Shown here: positions 17,686 through 25,917 of the stretch, piece by piece
Position numbering within the stretch: position 1 is the first letter of the stretch
How the letters are laid out: every line of letters begins with the position of its first letter
Assembly: GCF_018409545.1 (NCBI RefSeq)
Contig: NZ_AP024563.1
Coordinates: 1,194,755-1,258,754 of the forward strand
From: Allochromatium tepidum
Lineage (GTDB): Bacteria > Pseudomonadota > Gammaproteobacteria > Chromatiales > Chromatiaceae
Direction of reading: 5' to 3'
DNA: 64,000 bases
The notes under the pieces: model-generated
Told to the model about the DNA's origin: nothing
Database searches by the model: none
Seen by the model: only the letters and a program-made list of their open reading frames with translations
Program-made: the position numbers and the translations under genes

Positions 17686-18408
17686 ATGCCAGTCGGGTTA
17701 CAAGCCCAACCATCGCTCGGGGTGCCGGGCAAGAAGCGCTGGGCGATGGTCATCGACCTGCGCCGCTGCATCGGCTGCATGGCCTGCGTCTGCGCGGACA
17801 AGGCCGAGTACGACGTGCCGCTCGGGGTGTGGCGCACCATCGTCAAGGTCAAGGACACCGGGAGCTATCCCAACACCAAGCGCCACTTCATGCCGCGGTT
17901 GTGCAATCATTGCGACAACCCGCCGTGCGTGCGCAACTGTCCGACCGAGGCGACCTATAAGCACGAAGAAGGCTTCGTGCTCCAGCGCTACGAGCGCTGC
18001 ATCGCCTGCCGCACCTGTATCGCGGCCTGTCCCTACAACGCCCGGCATGTACTGCCGAAGAACCGCGACCGGGTGAAGATCGGCGGGGTGATCGACAAGT
18101 GCACCTTCTGTCATCACCGGGTGGCCGCCGATCTGGTACCGGCCTGTGTGCAGACCTGTCTGGGGCGCTCGCGCATCTTCGGCGATCTGAACGACCCCAA
18201 CAGCGAGGTCGCGCGCCTGGTCGCCCGCCACAGCGTGGTCACACTCAAGCCCGAGAAGGGCACCGCCCCGCAGGTCTATTACATCAAGCCCGACCGCGTC
18301 CACACCGAGCAGGTTCTGAGCCGGCCGGTGTCGCACGCGGCCCGCGCCGACGCGGAGGCCTTCTACCGCCACAACCGTGGCACCCAGTTCTTCTCCGGCG
18401 TGCTCTGA
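17686..18408 (+). CDS. Molybdoenzyme iron-sulfur electron-transfer subunit (B subunit)
   Basis: The 240-residue protein has four Cys-cluster sets like the PsrB/TtrB/SoeB family: RRCIGCMACVCADK, LCNHCDNPPCVRNCP, RCIACRTCIAACPYNA and KCTFCHHR. It would pass electrons between the catalytic subunit and the membrane subunit. In the first set the fourth ligand position (residue 38) is Asp, while an extra Cys stands at residue 36, an unusual arrangement. There is a strong ribosome site (GGAGGAGGGGAG). No Tat signal is present, so it would be carried by the partner subunit. It is the first gene of the operon. Confidence 0.9.
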   Translation: MPVGLQAQPSLGVPGKKRWAMVIDLRRCIGCMACVCADKAEYDVPLGVWRTIVKVKDTGSYPNTKRHFMPRLCNHCDNPPCVRNCPTEATYKHEEGFVLQRYERCIACRTCIAACPYNARHVLPKNRDRVKIGGVIDKCTFCHHRVAADLVPACVQTCLGRSRIFGDLNDPNSEVARLVARHSVVTLKPEKGTAPQVYYIKPDRVHTEQVLSRPVSHAARADAEAFYRHNRGTQFFSGVL

Positions 18409-18421
18409 GGGGGATGCAGCC

Positions 18422-19309
18422 ATGTTCGAGTACTTTGAATTCAACATCGCCCCCTGGGGTTGGGAGATCACGGTCTACTTCTTCCTGATCGGCACGGCGG
18501 CCATGACCTATGTCTACGCGGCGGCCCCAGCGGTCTTCGGCGATGTCTTCGGCGGCATCGCGCGTTCCATGGAGCCCTTCCAGAAAACCGGCATGCTGGC
18601 GGCGCTGGTGCTGCTGCTGATCTCCGGGCCGCTGCTGATCGTCGATCTGGGGGTGCCGGAGCGCTTCCTCTATCCGATCCTGCATTTCCATTGGACTTCA
18701 CCGCTGTCCTGGGGCGCGCTCTTTCTGCCGCTGTTCGGGCTGTGCATCGTCGGTTTTCTGGCCGCCCTCTGGTTCAACCGGCCCCAGCTGCTCAAGCCGA
18801 TCGGTATCCTCGGCATGCTGCTGAGTCTCTCCATGCCGCTCTATACCGGTCTGGATCTGATGGTGCACCAGACCCGCGAGCTCTGGAGCAACCCCACCAT
18901 TCCGGTGCTGTTCGTCATCCTCTCCGTCAGCTCGGGCACCGCCCTGGTCAGCGTCATTCATCTCGCGCGCGGTCAGTTCGACGCGCGCACCTTCGAGTTC
19001 CTGCACTGGTTTCTCTACGTCGCGCTGGGAACCACCCTGGCACTGTTCCTCGGCGAGCTGGTGACGCTGCTCTACGGCAGCGCGGAGCTGCAACAGGCCT
19101 GGACACTGATCAATGAGCGCTTCTGGGTGCAATTCTGGGTGATGACCTTTGGACTCGGCATCCTGACGCCCTTCCTGCTGATGATCGTCACCCATTACTG
19201 GAAGAGTGCCCGGGTACTGACCCTGGCCGCCGTGCTGGCGGCGGTCGGCGCCTTTTTCTTTCGTAGCGTGCTGATCTACGCCGGTCAGCTCACTCAGATC
19301 TATTACTGA
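18422..19309 (+). CDS. NrfD-like membrane subunit (C subunit), quinone-interacting anchor
   Basis: The 295-residue protein starts at ATG 18422 (MFEYFEFNIAPWGWEI), 13 bases after the B subunit. It shows about eight or nine membrane segments and the family pattern of NrfD/PsrC/SoeC anchors: ITVYFFLIGTAAMTYVY, LIVDLGVPERFLYPILHF and FLGELVTLLYGS. Proteins of this family exchange electrons with the quinone pool. No heme ligands are expected. Order B-C-A is as in tetrathionate reductase (ttrBCA), not psrABC. Confidence 0.92.
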   Translation: MFEYFEFNIAPWGWEITVYFFLIGTAAMTYVYAAAPAVFGDVFGGIARSMEPFQKTGMLAALVLLLISGPLLIVDLGVPERFLYPILHFHWTSPLSWGALFLPLFGLCIVGFLAALWFNRPQLLKPIGILGMLLSLSMPLYTGLDLMVHQTRELWSNPTIPVLFVILSVSSGTALVSVIHLARGQFDARTFEFLHWFLYVALGTTLALFLGELVTLLYGSAELQQAWTLINERFWVQFWVMTFGLGILTPFLLMIVTHYWKSARVLTLAAVLAAVGAFFFRSVLIYAGQLTQIYY

Positions 19310-19327
19310 TCCCGGAGTCTCGACATC

Positions 19328-22024
19328 ATGAGCGATCTCGCAACCCGAAACACCGAGGGCGATATCGGGCGCCTGAGCCGCCGCGACTTCATCAAGCTCG
19401 GCACCGCCGTCGGCGCCGCCGCCGGTACCCTGTCACTCGGCAGCCGCCGGCTGATGGCCATGGAGCAGGAGCTGGGGGGCGACGACATCTCCGCCGTCAC
19501 CGGCGCCCAGCGCCAGTCCGTGCCCTATACCTGTCTGGTCTGCAACATCGAGGACGGCGGCGTGGCCTTCGTCGAGAACGGACGCATCGTCAAGCTGGAA
19601 GGCAACATGGACCACCCCAACACCCGCGGCAAGCTGTGCGCCAAGGGCAACTCGGGGTTCCTGCACGTCTACGACCCCGACCGCATCATGACCCCGCTAC
19701 TGCGCACCGGAAAGCGCGGCGAGGGCAAGTGGAAACGGCTCTCCTACGACGAGGCGACCAGTCTGCTCGCCAAGAAGCTGCGTGAAGTGATCGACCGCGC
19801 GCAGTCCGAGGGCGACGAGGCCATCCTCAATGAGATCGTCTTCAAATGGGGCCGCAACCGCACCGGCGGGGCCGTGCATCGCTTTATGCACGCGCTCGGC
19901 TCCAACGCCATGATCAATCACACCAACATCTGCGAGTCCTCGAAGAAGGTCGGGCTGGAACCCTCCTGGGGACCGGACATCGAGTCCTGTGACTGGGCCA
20001 ACACCAAGTACATCATCAACTTCGGCTCCAATGTGCTGGAGACGGCCTATTTCATGAACCCCAACGCCCAGCGCCTGGTCGACGGCGTGGTGGGCAACAA
20101 GGCCAAGCTGGTCTCCTTCGATGTGCGCCTGTCCAACACCTCGGGCTTTGCCGATGAGGCCTATTTCCCCTATCCGGGGACCGATGGGGCCATTGCGCTC
20201 GCCATGGCCCACGTCATCATGAACGAGGGACTGTACGATGCCGCCTTCATCCGCGACTGGACCAATGTCACGGCCGAGCAGCTCATCGCGCATCTGAAGC
20301 CCTACACGCCGGAGTTCGCCGAGCAGGAGTCGACCGTCCCGGCCCGCGACATCCGCCGCATCGCCCGCGAGTTCGCCACCACCAAGCCGGCCACCACCTT
20401 CTCCTATCGCGGCCCGGCCAAGCATGTCTACGGCGCCTATCAGGAGGCCGCCATCCACATGCTCAATGTCATCACCGGCAATGTCGAGAAGAAGGGCGGT
20501 TACTGTCTGCCGCGCGGCATGGACTGGCCTCAGCCCCAGCCCGAGCCGCCCAAGGGCAAGACGGCGAGCCTGCTGGCCGCGCCGCCGCTCTATCCGCTGG
20601 CCTCGCACCACGTCTCGACCCATGTGCCCTACATGATCATGAAAGGCGAGGCCAGGGTGTCGGTGTGGATGCATCTCTACGACAACCCGGTCTACACCTA
20701 TCCGTCCAGCCACGTCTGGGCGCATCTGCTGAAGGACGAGACGCTGCTGCCGTTCGTGGTCTCCTTCAGCCCCTATATGTCCGAGACCACGGAGCTGGCC
20801 GATCTCATCATCCCCGACGTCACCTATCTGGAACGCCACGATCCCGAGTCCATGCCGAGCGGACTCTATCCCTGTCTGTCCATCCGCCAGCCGGTGGTCA
20901 AGCCCTTGGGCGGCACCCAGGAGTTCCGCCAGACCCTGATCGATGTGATCAAGAAGGTCGATCCCGACGGCTCGCTGGGGATCCGGCAGTACTTTGCCTT
21001 CGACACGGTCGAGGACTGGATGCGCGCCCACTTCGACGCCATCCCCGGACTCAAGGACGAAGGCGGTTGGGATTTCATGAAGCGCAAGGGCGTTTGGCCC
21101 ATTTATGGACAGGTCGACAAGACCACCGCCAAGATCGTCGACAAGAACGGCAATGAGGTCGAGCCGGAGTACGAACTCTACAAGAAGCCGGTACCCGCCG
21201 CCGATCTGGAGGGGGCGGAGGTCGGCGAGGACGGCACCATCCGCAAGAACGGCAAGGCGATCGGCGTGCGTATCGGGGATCAGAGCTATGTCGGCTTCGG
21301 CACCCCGTCGCGCCGCATCGAGCTCTACAAGCAGAGCTTCAAGGACTATGGCTTCAACCCGCTGCCGGTCTACAAGCGGTTGCCCTCGCGCGACAAGCGC
21401 TCCGACGAGCTGGTGCTGACCACCTTCAAGGTCAACGTCCACACCCAAAGCCGCACGGCCTCGATCAAGTACCTGGCCGAGCTGTATCACAAGAATCCGG
21501 TCTGGATCAATCCCAAGACCGCCGCTGCGCGCGGCATCGCCGACGGCGATCTGATCCGCGTGACCTCGGATGTCGGTCACATCGTCACCCGCGCCCATGT
21601 CACCGAGGGTATCCATCCCGATGTCGTCGCGGTCTCCACCGCCTGCGGCCACTCGGCCTATGGTCGTCTGGCCCAGCTCAAACAGAAAGAAGCCGCCGCC
21701 GAGTGGGCGCAGGGCGGCGATCCGGACATCACCCACAACGTCTGGTGGGACGACAAGGGCGTGCATCCCAATCCGATTATCCGACTGGCTGTCGATCCCA
21801 TCGGCGGCTCCCAGGGTTGGTATGACACTCTGGTGCGGGTGAGCAAGGCCGAGCCCGGCGATCACTATGGCGACGTTGAGGCCAGTGTCGAAGTCTCCAT
21901 CAAGGACTACGAGCAGACCCTGCGGTTGGCCTACACCGGCGATCTGCACCGGATCAATCACAAGGAAGTGGACATCGACTGGGATCATCTGCCGGAACCG
22001 GCACTGCACGTCGGCGGGCATTGA
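19328..22024 (+). CDS. Tat-exported molybdopterin oxidoreductase catalytic subunit (A subunit)
   Basis: The 898-residue protein has a Tat motif SRRDFIKLG (residues 17-25), placing it in the periplasm. The N-terminal cluster site is C69-x2-C72-x3-Asp76...C104 (YTCLVCNIEDGG, GKLCAKGNSG), so the third Cys of the usual 4Fe-4S motif is Asp. The Mo/W ligand is probably Cys202 (NICESSKKVG). NFGSNVLE, GPAKHVYGAYQ and TACGHSAYG are bis-MGD-binding blocks of the DMSO reductase superfamily, including the C-terminal domain at about 700-850. The substrate is not assignable. Gene order suggests a tetrathionate-, selenate- or polysulfide-type reductase, or a sulfite- or arsenite-type oxidase. Confidence 0.9.
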   Translation: MSDLATRNTEGDIGRLSRRDFIKLGTAVGAAAGTLSLGSRRLMAMEQELGGDDISAVTGAQRQSVPYTCLVCNIEDGGVAFVENGRIVKLEGNMDHPNTRGKLCAKGNSGFLHVYDPDRIMTPLLRTGKRGEGKWKRLSYDEATSLLAKKLREVIDRAQSEGDEAILNEIVFKWGRNRTGGAVHRFMHALGSNAMINHTNICESSKKVGLEPSWGPDIESCDWANTKYIINFGSNVLETAYFMNPNAQRLVDGVVGNKAKLVSFDVRLSNTSGFADEAYFPYPGTDGAIALAMAHVIMNEGLYDAAFIRDWTNVTAEQLIAHLKPYTPEFAEQESTVPARDIRRIAREFATTKPATTFSYRGPAKHVYGAYQEAAIHMLNVITGNVEKKGGYCLPRGMDWPQPQPEPPKGKTASLLAAPPLYPLASHHVSTHVPYMIMKGEARVSVWMHLYDNPVYTYPSSHVWAHLLKDETLLPFVVSFSPYMSETTELADLIIPDVTYLERHDPESMPSGLYPCLSIRQPVVKPLGGTQEFRQTLIDVIKKVDPDGSLGIRQYFAFDTVEDWMRAHFDAIPGLKDEGGWDFMKRKGVWPIYGQVDKTTAKIVDKNGNEVEPEYELYKKPVPAADLEGAEVGEDGTIRKNGKAIGVRIGDQSYVGFGTPSRRIELYKQSFKDYGFNPLPVYKRLPSRDKRSDELVLTTFKVNVHTQSRTASIKYLAELYHKNPVWINPKTAAARGIADGDLIRVTSDVGHIVTRAHVTEGIHPDVVAVSTACGHSAYGRLAQLKQKEAAAEWAQGGDPDITHNVWWDDKGVHPNPIIRLAVDPIGGSQGWYDTLVRVSKAEPGDHYGDVEASVEVSIKDYEQTLRLAYTGDLHRINHKEVDIDWDHLPEPALHVGGH

Positions 22025-22100
22025 TCCATCGGATGGGTGGAGCGCCGCGAAACCCATCCTCCAGTCGCCCAGACCGCCAAACAACCGAGGACTTCGACGA

Positions 22101-22850
22101 ATGCAGACACATCACCAGGTCGCGGCCCAGTCATCCAGGCCGGTCGCGGCGGATGAAGCCATTGAGGAGCGCGCCGCTCTGGCGGGCCTCTATCACCTGG
22201 TCGCGCGCTGTCTCGAAGAGGAGCTGGACCGCGAGACACTGCGCCTGCTGCGCGGCGCACTGCGCGAGCCGTTGAGCGCCGCGGGCTGGACACTCGATGC
22301 CGACTTCTTCGCAACCGCCGAGGACACCCTGCTCGAAGTCCTGGCCGAGGAGTACACCGGACTCCTGGTCGCCCCCGGCTGCATCAATCCTCACGCCTCG
22401 GTGTTCGAGACCGGGGCGCTCTTCCGCGAGCCCTGCGACCGCGCGGCAGCCGCTTACCGCGAGGCCGGCTTCGACTACCGGCGGCGTCTGAGCGGGGAGT
22501 TCCCGGACCACATCGGCACCCTGCTGGGCTTCCTCGGCCATCTCGCCGAGGCCGAGGCGGACGCCTTGCGCCTGGGTGACACCGAGGCGGCCGAGCAGGC
22601 CAGACAGCGCCATGACCGCTTTCTACTGGAGCAGCTCGGACCCTGGGCGCCCGGCTGGTGCCGGCGCGCCGCGCACGCGGCGCTGCACCCCTTCTACCGT
22701 CAGATGCTCCAGTTCACCGAGCAGCTCCTGTGGCTGGCGCTGGCCGAGATCACCGACCGGCGCGGACTCAAGGAACTGATGGCCCAGAACCGGCGCGAGC
22801 CCAAGAAGCTCGACTACAACGCCGATTTCCGCAAGGCATCGGGTCTCTAG
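22101..22850 (+). CDS. TorD/DmsD-type chaperone for the molybdoenzyme
   Basis: The 249-residue helical protein starts at ATG 22101, 76 bases after the catalytic subunit. It carries the TorD-family signature around EEYTGLLVAPGCINPHASVF and FPDHIGTLLGFLGHLAEAE, followed by HPFYRQMLQF. Such chaperones bind the Tat signal of the partner and hold it back until the cofactor is inserted. An unusual tail (QNRREPKKLDYNADFRKASG) extends past the normal core. Its place right after the A subunit supports a dedicated pairing. Confidence 0.88.
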   Translation: MQTHHQVAAQSSRPVAADEAIEERAALAGLYHLVARCLEEELDRETLRLLRGALREPLSAAGWTLDADFFATAEDTLLEVLAEEYTGLLVAPGCINPHASVFETGALFREPCDRAAAAYREAGFDYRRRLSGEFPDHIGTLLGFLGHLAEAEADALRLGDTEAAEQARQRHDRFLLEQLGPWAPGWCRRAAHAALHPFYRQMLQFTEQLLWLALAEITDRRGLKELMAQNRREPKKLDYNADFRKASGL

Positions 22851-22874
22851 GCGGATGATGGAGGTGAGCCACTC

Positions 22875-24008
22875 ATGCGCATCCTGATCGTCGAGGGCTC
22901 GGGCCGCGGGTTTCTCTGTCATTACAGCCACGCCCTGGCCTCGGGTCTGCACCAGGCCGGCGAAGCCGTGCGGCTCCTGACCGGCGCGCGTGACGAGCTG
23001 GCCGATTGGTCGGTGCCCTTCGACAAGCGGGCCTGTCTTGCCGATGGGCTGGCCGGCTGGTTGTGTCTGCGCCGCGAGGTGCGTGAATACCGACCGGACG
23101 TGGTGCATCTGCAATGGATCAATCGCCCGCTGGCAGCGCTGGCCTTCCTGCACTGGGCCAGGGCACGCGGTATCGCGGTGATCTACACCCCGCACAACAT
23201 CCTGCCGCACGAGCGGCGCTGGCTGAGCCTACCGCTGTTTCGCGCCCTCTACCGGCGCGTCGATCGCGTGGTCGCGCGCGACAAGCACATGGGCTGGGCG
23301 CTGGAAGAGCTGCTCGACACGCCCCAGGAGCGGCTTGCTCATCTACCCGGCAGCCCCAACCCCATGGCGCTCGATAGCTTCCCGACGCGGCCCTGTCCGG
23401 AGCTGGCCACGGCCCGGGACGAAGAGTTGCGGCTGCTGTTCTTCGGGCATGGCTCGGCCCGCAAGGGGCTGGACGTGCTGCTCGGCGTGCTGGCCGCCCG
23501 ACCCTGGCCGGCGTACCTGCATCTGGTGGTCGCGGGGGAGGGCGTCCTGACCGGGATCGATCCTCACCTGCTCGCTGCGGCTCGCGCGCGGCTGCGGATC
23601 ACAGTGATCGACCGCTATCTGCGACCGTCCGAGGTCAAGTATCTGTTCTCGACCGGCGATCTCCTGGTCATGCCCTACCGTAAGCGCTGCAAGAGTCCGC
23701 TCACCGATCTGGCGGCGGCCTTCGGCGTGCCGGTGCTGCGCTCCGACCGGGTGCAGGGAACCGGCTTCCGCGAGGGTTGGCAGGGACAGACCTATCCGCA
23801 CGATCAGCCCGAGCTGTTGGCGGAACGACTGCTCGGGCTGGTCGCGGACCGAGCGGCGCTCGCTGCCCAACGCGGACCCTGCGAGCCGGTCCGTGTCGCC
23901 ATGACCCGACTCGCCGAGGGGCACCGTCTGTTGTATCTGGAGGTCCGCGCGGGGAGCCGATCGATTCCGGCCGCGACGGTGAGCCGGCCGCTCGCTGGAG
24001 GACTCTGA
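22875..24008 (+). CDS. GT4-type glycosyltransferase
   Basis: The 377-residue protein has a Rossmann-like N-terminus (MRILIVEGSGRGFLCHYSHA) and the C-terminal GT4 pattern: LRLLFFGHGSARKGLDVLL, RLRITVIDRYLRPSEVKYLF and a GDLLVMPYRK stretch ending the donor site. Such enzymes transfer sugars from nucleotide donors to lipids or glycans. It starts 25 bases after the chaperone and its stop overlaps the next start (TGATG), so it is co-translated with redox genes. A sugar transferase is unexpected here. Its acceptor is unknown. Confidence 0.8.
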   Translation: MRILIVEGSGRGFLCHYSHALASGLHQAGEAVRLLTGARDELADWSVPFDKRACLADGLAGWLCLRREVREYRPDVVHLQWINRPLAALAFLHWARARGIAVIYTPHNILPHERRWLSLPLFRALYRRVDRVVARDKHMGWALEELLDTPQERLAHLPGSPNPMALDSFPTRPCPELATARDEELRLLFFGHGSARKGLDVLLGVLAARPWPAYLHLVVAGEGVLTGIDPHLLAAARARLRITVIDRYLRPSEVKYLFSTGDLLVMPYRKRCKSPLTDLAAAFGVPVLRSDRVQGTGFREGWQGQTYPHDQPELLAERLLGLVADRAALAAQRGPCEPVRVAMTRLAEGHRLLYLEVRAGSRSIPAATVSRPLAGGL

Positions 24009-24451
24009 TGTCCGGTGCCGGCAAGACCCTGATCCTGATCGCCCACACCGCCCGTCTGCCGGACCTGGTGAAGCTGGTGCGCAAGCGCCGGGCGGTGTTC
24101 GCGGACTATCGCCTGCTCGCCACGCTGGAGACCGGCGCGGCCATTGAGGCCGAAACCGGGCTGGAGGTCACGTCGCTGTTCTCTGGGCGCCGGGGCGGGG
24201 AAATCCAGCTCTGCGGGCTGATCTGTACCAATAGCATCCGCGCCGTCTATTTCCTCCGCGACCTGGAGACGAATCGCTTGGACGAGCCAGACATCACGCC
24301 CTTCTATCGCGCTTGCGACCTCAACAACGTCCCGCTTGCCACCAACATGGTCAGCGCGGTTGCGCTGACGCATTGGCTGGGGCGGCGCCTGGAGTCAGGG
24401 CGGGCGGGCCGCGTGGAGTCCGACGCCGGCGAGGGCGTCCTGCCATGCTGA
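24008..24451 (+). CDS. Methylglyoxal synthase-like protein with altered catalytic residues
   Basis: The 147-residue protein follows the MgsA fold: LILIAHTARLPDLVKLV, LLATLETG, SGRRGGEIQLCGLI and NVPLATNMVSAVAL. MgsA converts dihydroxyacetone phosphate to methylglyoxal. By alignment from memory with the E. coli enzyme, His19 is kept (His13), Asp71 becomes Glu65, His98 becomes Asp92 and Asp101 is kept (Asp95). Normal MgsA activity is therefore doubtful, and a ligand-sensing or other lyase role is possible. Start and stop both overlap neighbours (TGATG and ATGCTGA), placing it firmly within the operon. Confidence 0.75.
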   Translation: MSGAGKTLILIAHTARLPDLVKLVRKRRAVFADYRLLATLETGAAIEAETGLEVTSLFSGRRGGEIQLCGLICTNSIRAVYFLRDLETNRLDEPDITPFYRACDLNNVPLATNMVSAVALTHWLGRRLESGRAGRVESDAGEGVLPC

Positions 24452-25617
24452 ACGCGATGCCGACCCCATCGAACCGTGGCGCGGCGCTGGCCCTATTGGA
24501 GGGCCGCGAGCTGCTGGAGGAGGAAACCCTCTGTCTCAATCTGCGCGGACGTGGCGAGCACTGCCGCCGCTGTGCCGCCGCCTGTCAGGCCGATGCCCTC
24601 TCATTGTCGCCTGATGCCCTGGAGGTCGACCGCGCGCGCTGTACTGGCTGCGGCGGCTGCGTGCCTGTTTGCCCGGCCGGGGCGCTGCGTCTGAGCGGTT
24701 TCTCACCGGCGCGGTTCCTGGCCGCGCTCGATGGCGCGCCCGAAGTGCATCTCCATTGCGGGGAGAGCCGGGATGGCGGCGGCGGGGTGGTGATCCCCTG
24801 CTTCAAGGTGCTCGACGAGCGGTTGCTGGCCGCCGCGCGCGCCGACGGGGTCGAGACGCTGCATTTGCACGGTCTGGAGCAGTGCACCGACTGTCGGCAC
24901 GGCGGCGCGCTGGAGTGGCTCGCGCGCGTCGGCCGCCGCCTGACGCGGCGTCTCGGCGATTCCGCACCCCGGTTGCAACAGGCCACCTCGGGTGAATCCG
25001 CCGATGCAGGGCCGCGCGAGCGCCAGGATCAGCCCCAGCTCAGCCGCCGCGCCTTCCTGCGCTTCGCCGGGGCGCGCGCCTCGCTAGAGGCCGCGCGCTG
25101 GCTGGTGCCGGTCGAGGAGGACGACGAGGCGGGCGCGGATCTGCCCTTCTTCCAGAGTGACATCACTGAGGTCCGCCGGCCGCATTCCTATCAGATGCCG
25201 CTGGCGGCGAGGGTCGAGCAGGCGCCCTGGGCAGCTAGACGACCGCTGCCCTGGCGGCTGCGCACCCTCGATGCACATTGCACCGGCTGTCTGGTGTGCG
25301 GACAGCGCTGTCCGACCGGCGCCCTGCTCGCGCACGAGGAGGGACGCACTGCCCTGGCCATCTCCTTCGAGCCGGCGCTCTGCACCGACTGTGGTCTCTG
25401 CAACGCGCTCTGTCCGGTCGACGCCATCACGATCCAGCCGGCGCGGCGAGCGAGCCAGGTGGCCGCGCCGCGTGCGACCCTAATGATGCGTCGGCTCACA
25501 GTCTGCGCGCGCTGCGGCGATGGTTTCGAGCCGGAGACGCCGGACGCGAAGCACTGTCCCATCTGCGCCAAGGAGGACGCACTGGATGAGGACTGGCTGA
25601 ACCTATTGGGTGCTTGA
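24445..25617 (+). CDS. Multi-cluster ferredoxin-type protein with C-terminal zinc ribbon
   Basis: The 390-residue protein has an N-terminal pair of clusters (HCRRCAAACQADAL, RCTGCGGCVPVCPAGAL). A middle domain follows with lone Cys residues (VIPCFKVLD, QCTDCRHGGAL) and an internal RRAFLRFAGARA stretch that resembles but is not a Tat signal. Then come two more clusters (CTGCLVCGQRCPTGA, CTDCGLCNALCPVDAI) and a final zinc ribbon (CARCGDGFE, KHCPICAKE). The first set has three visible Cys. It may be an electron hub linking the molybdoenzyme to other redox proteins of the operon. It starts at ATG 24445, inside the previous stop. Confidence 0.8.
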   Translation: MLNAMPTPSNRGAALALLEGRELLEEETLCLNLRGRGEHCRRCAAACQADALSLSPDALEVDRARCTGCGGCVPVCPAGALRLSGFSPARFLAALDGAPEVHLHCGESRDGGGGVVIPCFKVLDERLLAAARADGVETLHLHGLEQCTDCRHGGALEWLARVGRRLTRRLGDSAPRLQQATSGESADAGPRERQDQPQLSRRAFLRFAGARASLEAARWLVPVEEDDEAGADLPFFQSDITEVRRPHSYQMPLAARVEQAPWAARRPLPWRLRTLDAHCTGCLVCGQRCPTGALLAHEEGRTALAISFEPALCTDCGLCNALCPVDAITIQPARRASQVAAPRATLMMRRLTVCARCGDGFEPETPDAKHCPICAKEDALDEDWLNLLGA

Positions 25618-25620
25618 GGG

Positions 25621-25917
25621 TTGGCTGGGCGCGTGCCGCCGTGGCTGATCCGCACCCTGCTCAGTCTCGGCCTGCTTGGAGCGCTCTTTGGCGGCTATCT
25701 GTGGTTGAGTCGCCCGCGCACGCCCGAGGCGCTGTTCAAGACCCGCTGTGCCGCCTGCCACGAGCTGCGCGTTGAGCGTCTATGCGAGTTCGCGCCCCGG
25801 CAGCGCCCGGCCATCGTCGACACCATGCGGCGTCTGCACGAGGCCGATCAGGTCATCGATGAAGAAGAGGCGGTCATCATCCGCCGCTATTTGGAGGAGT
25901 CTCTCATATGCCCTTGA
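25621..25917 (+). CDS. Small membrane-anchored monoheme cytochrome c
   Basis: The roughly 94-98 residue protein has one hydrophobic anchor near its N-terminus (LIRTLLSLGLLGALFGGYLW) and one heme motif CAACH soon after. There is no ATG: TTG 25621 and GTG 25633 are the in-frame options, and GAGGG at 25616-25620 favours GTG 25633. The stop overlaps the ATG of the Mrp gene. It probably carries one electron at the outer face of the membrane. The C-terminal half (MRRLHEADQVIDEEEA) is helical, as in single-domain cytochromes c. Confidence 0.7.
   Translation: MAGRVPPWLIRTLLSLGLLGALFGGYLWLSRPRTPEALFKTRCAACHELRVERLCEFAPRQRPAIVDTMRRLHEADQVIDEEEAVIIRRYLEESLICP

Noticed and set aside
17686-22024. Assignment as SoeABC sulfite oxidase
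   Set aside because: The gene order is B-C-A and the catalytic subunit is shorter than the SoeA I know, with a changed cluster motif. The broad family fits, but the specific enzyme does not follow.
17686-22024. Assignment as phenylacetyl-CoA acceptor oxidoreductase (Pad) or ArxABC arsenite oxidase
   Set aside because: Subunit types are similar, but I see no aromatic-degradation or arsenic genes nearby, and no motif decides it.
19697-22084. Long minus-strand frame (795 codons) covering the catalytic subunit
   Set aside because: It is antisense to the molybdoenzyme gene, and its sequence is explained by third-codon-position GC bias.
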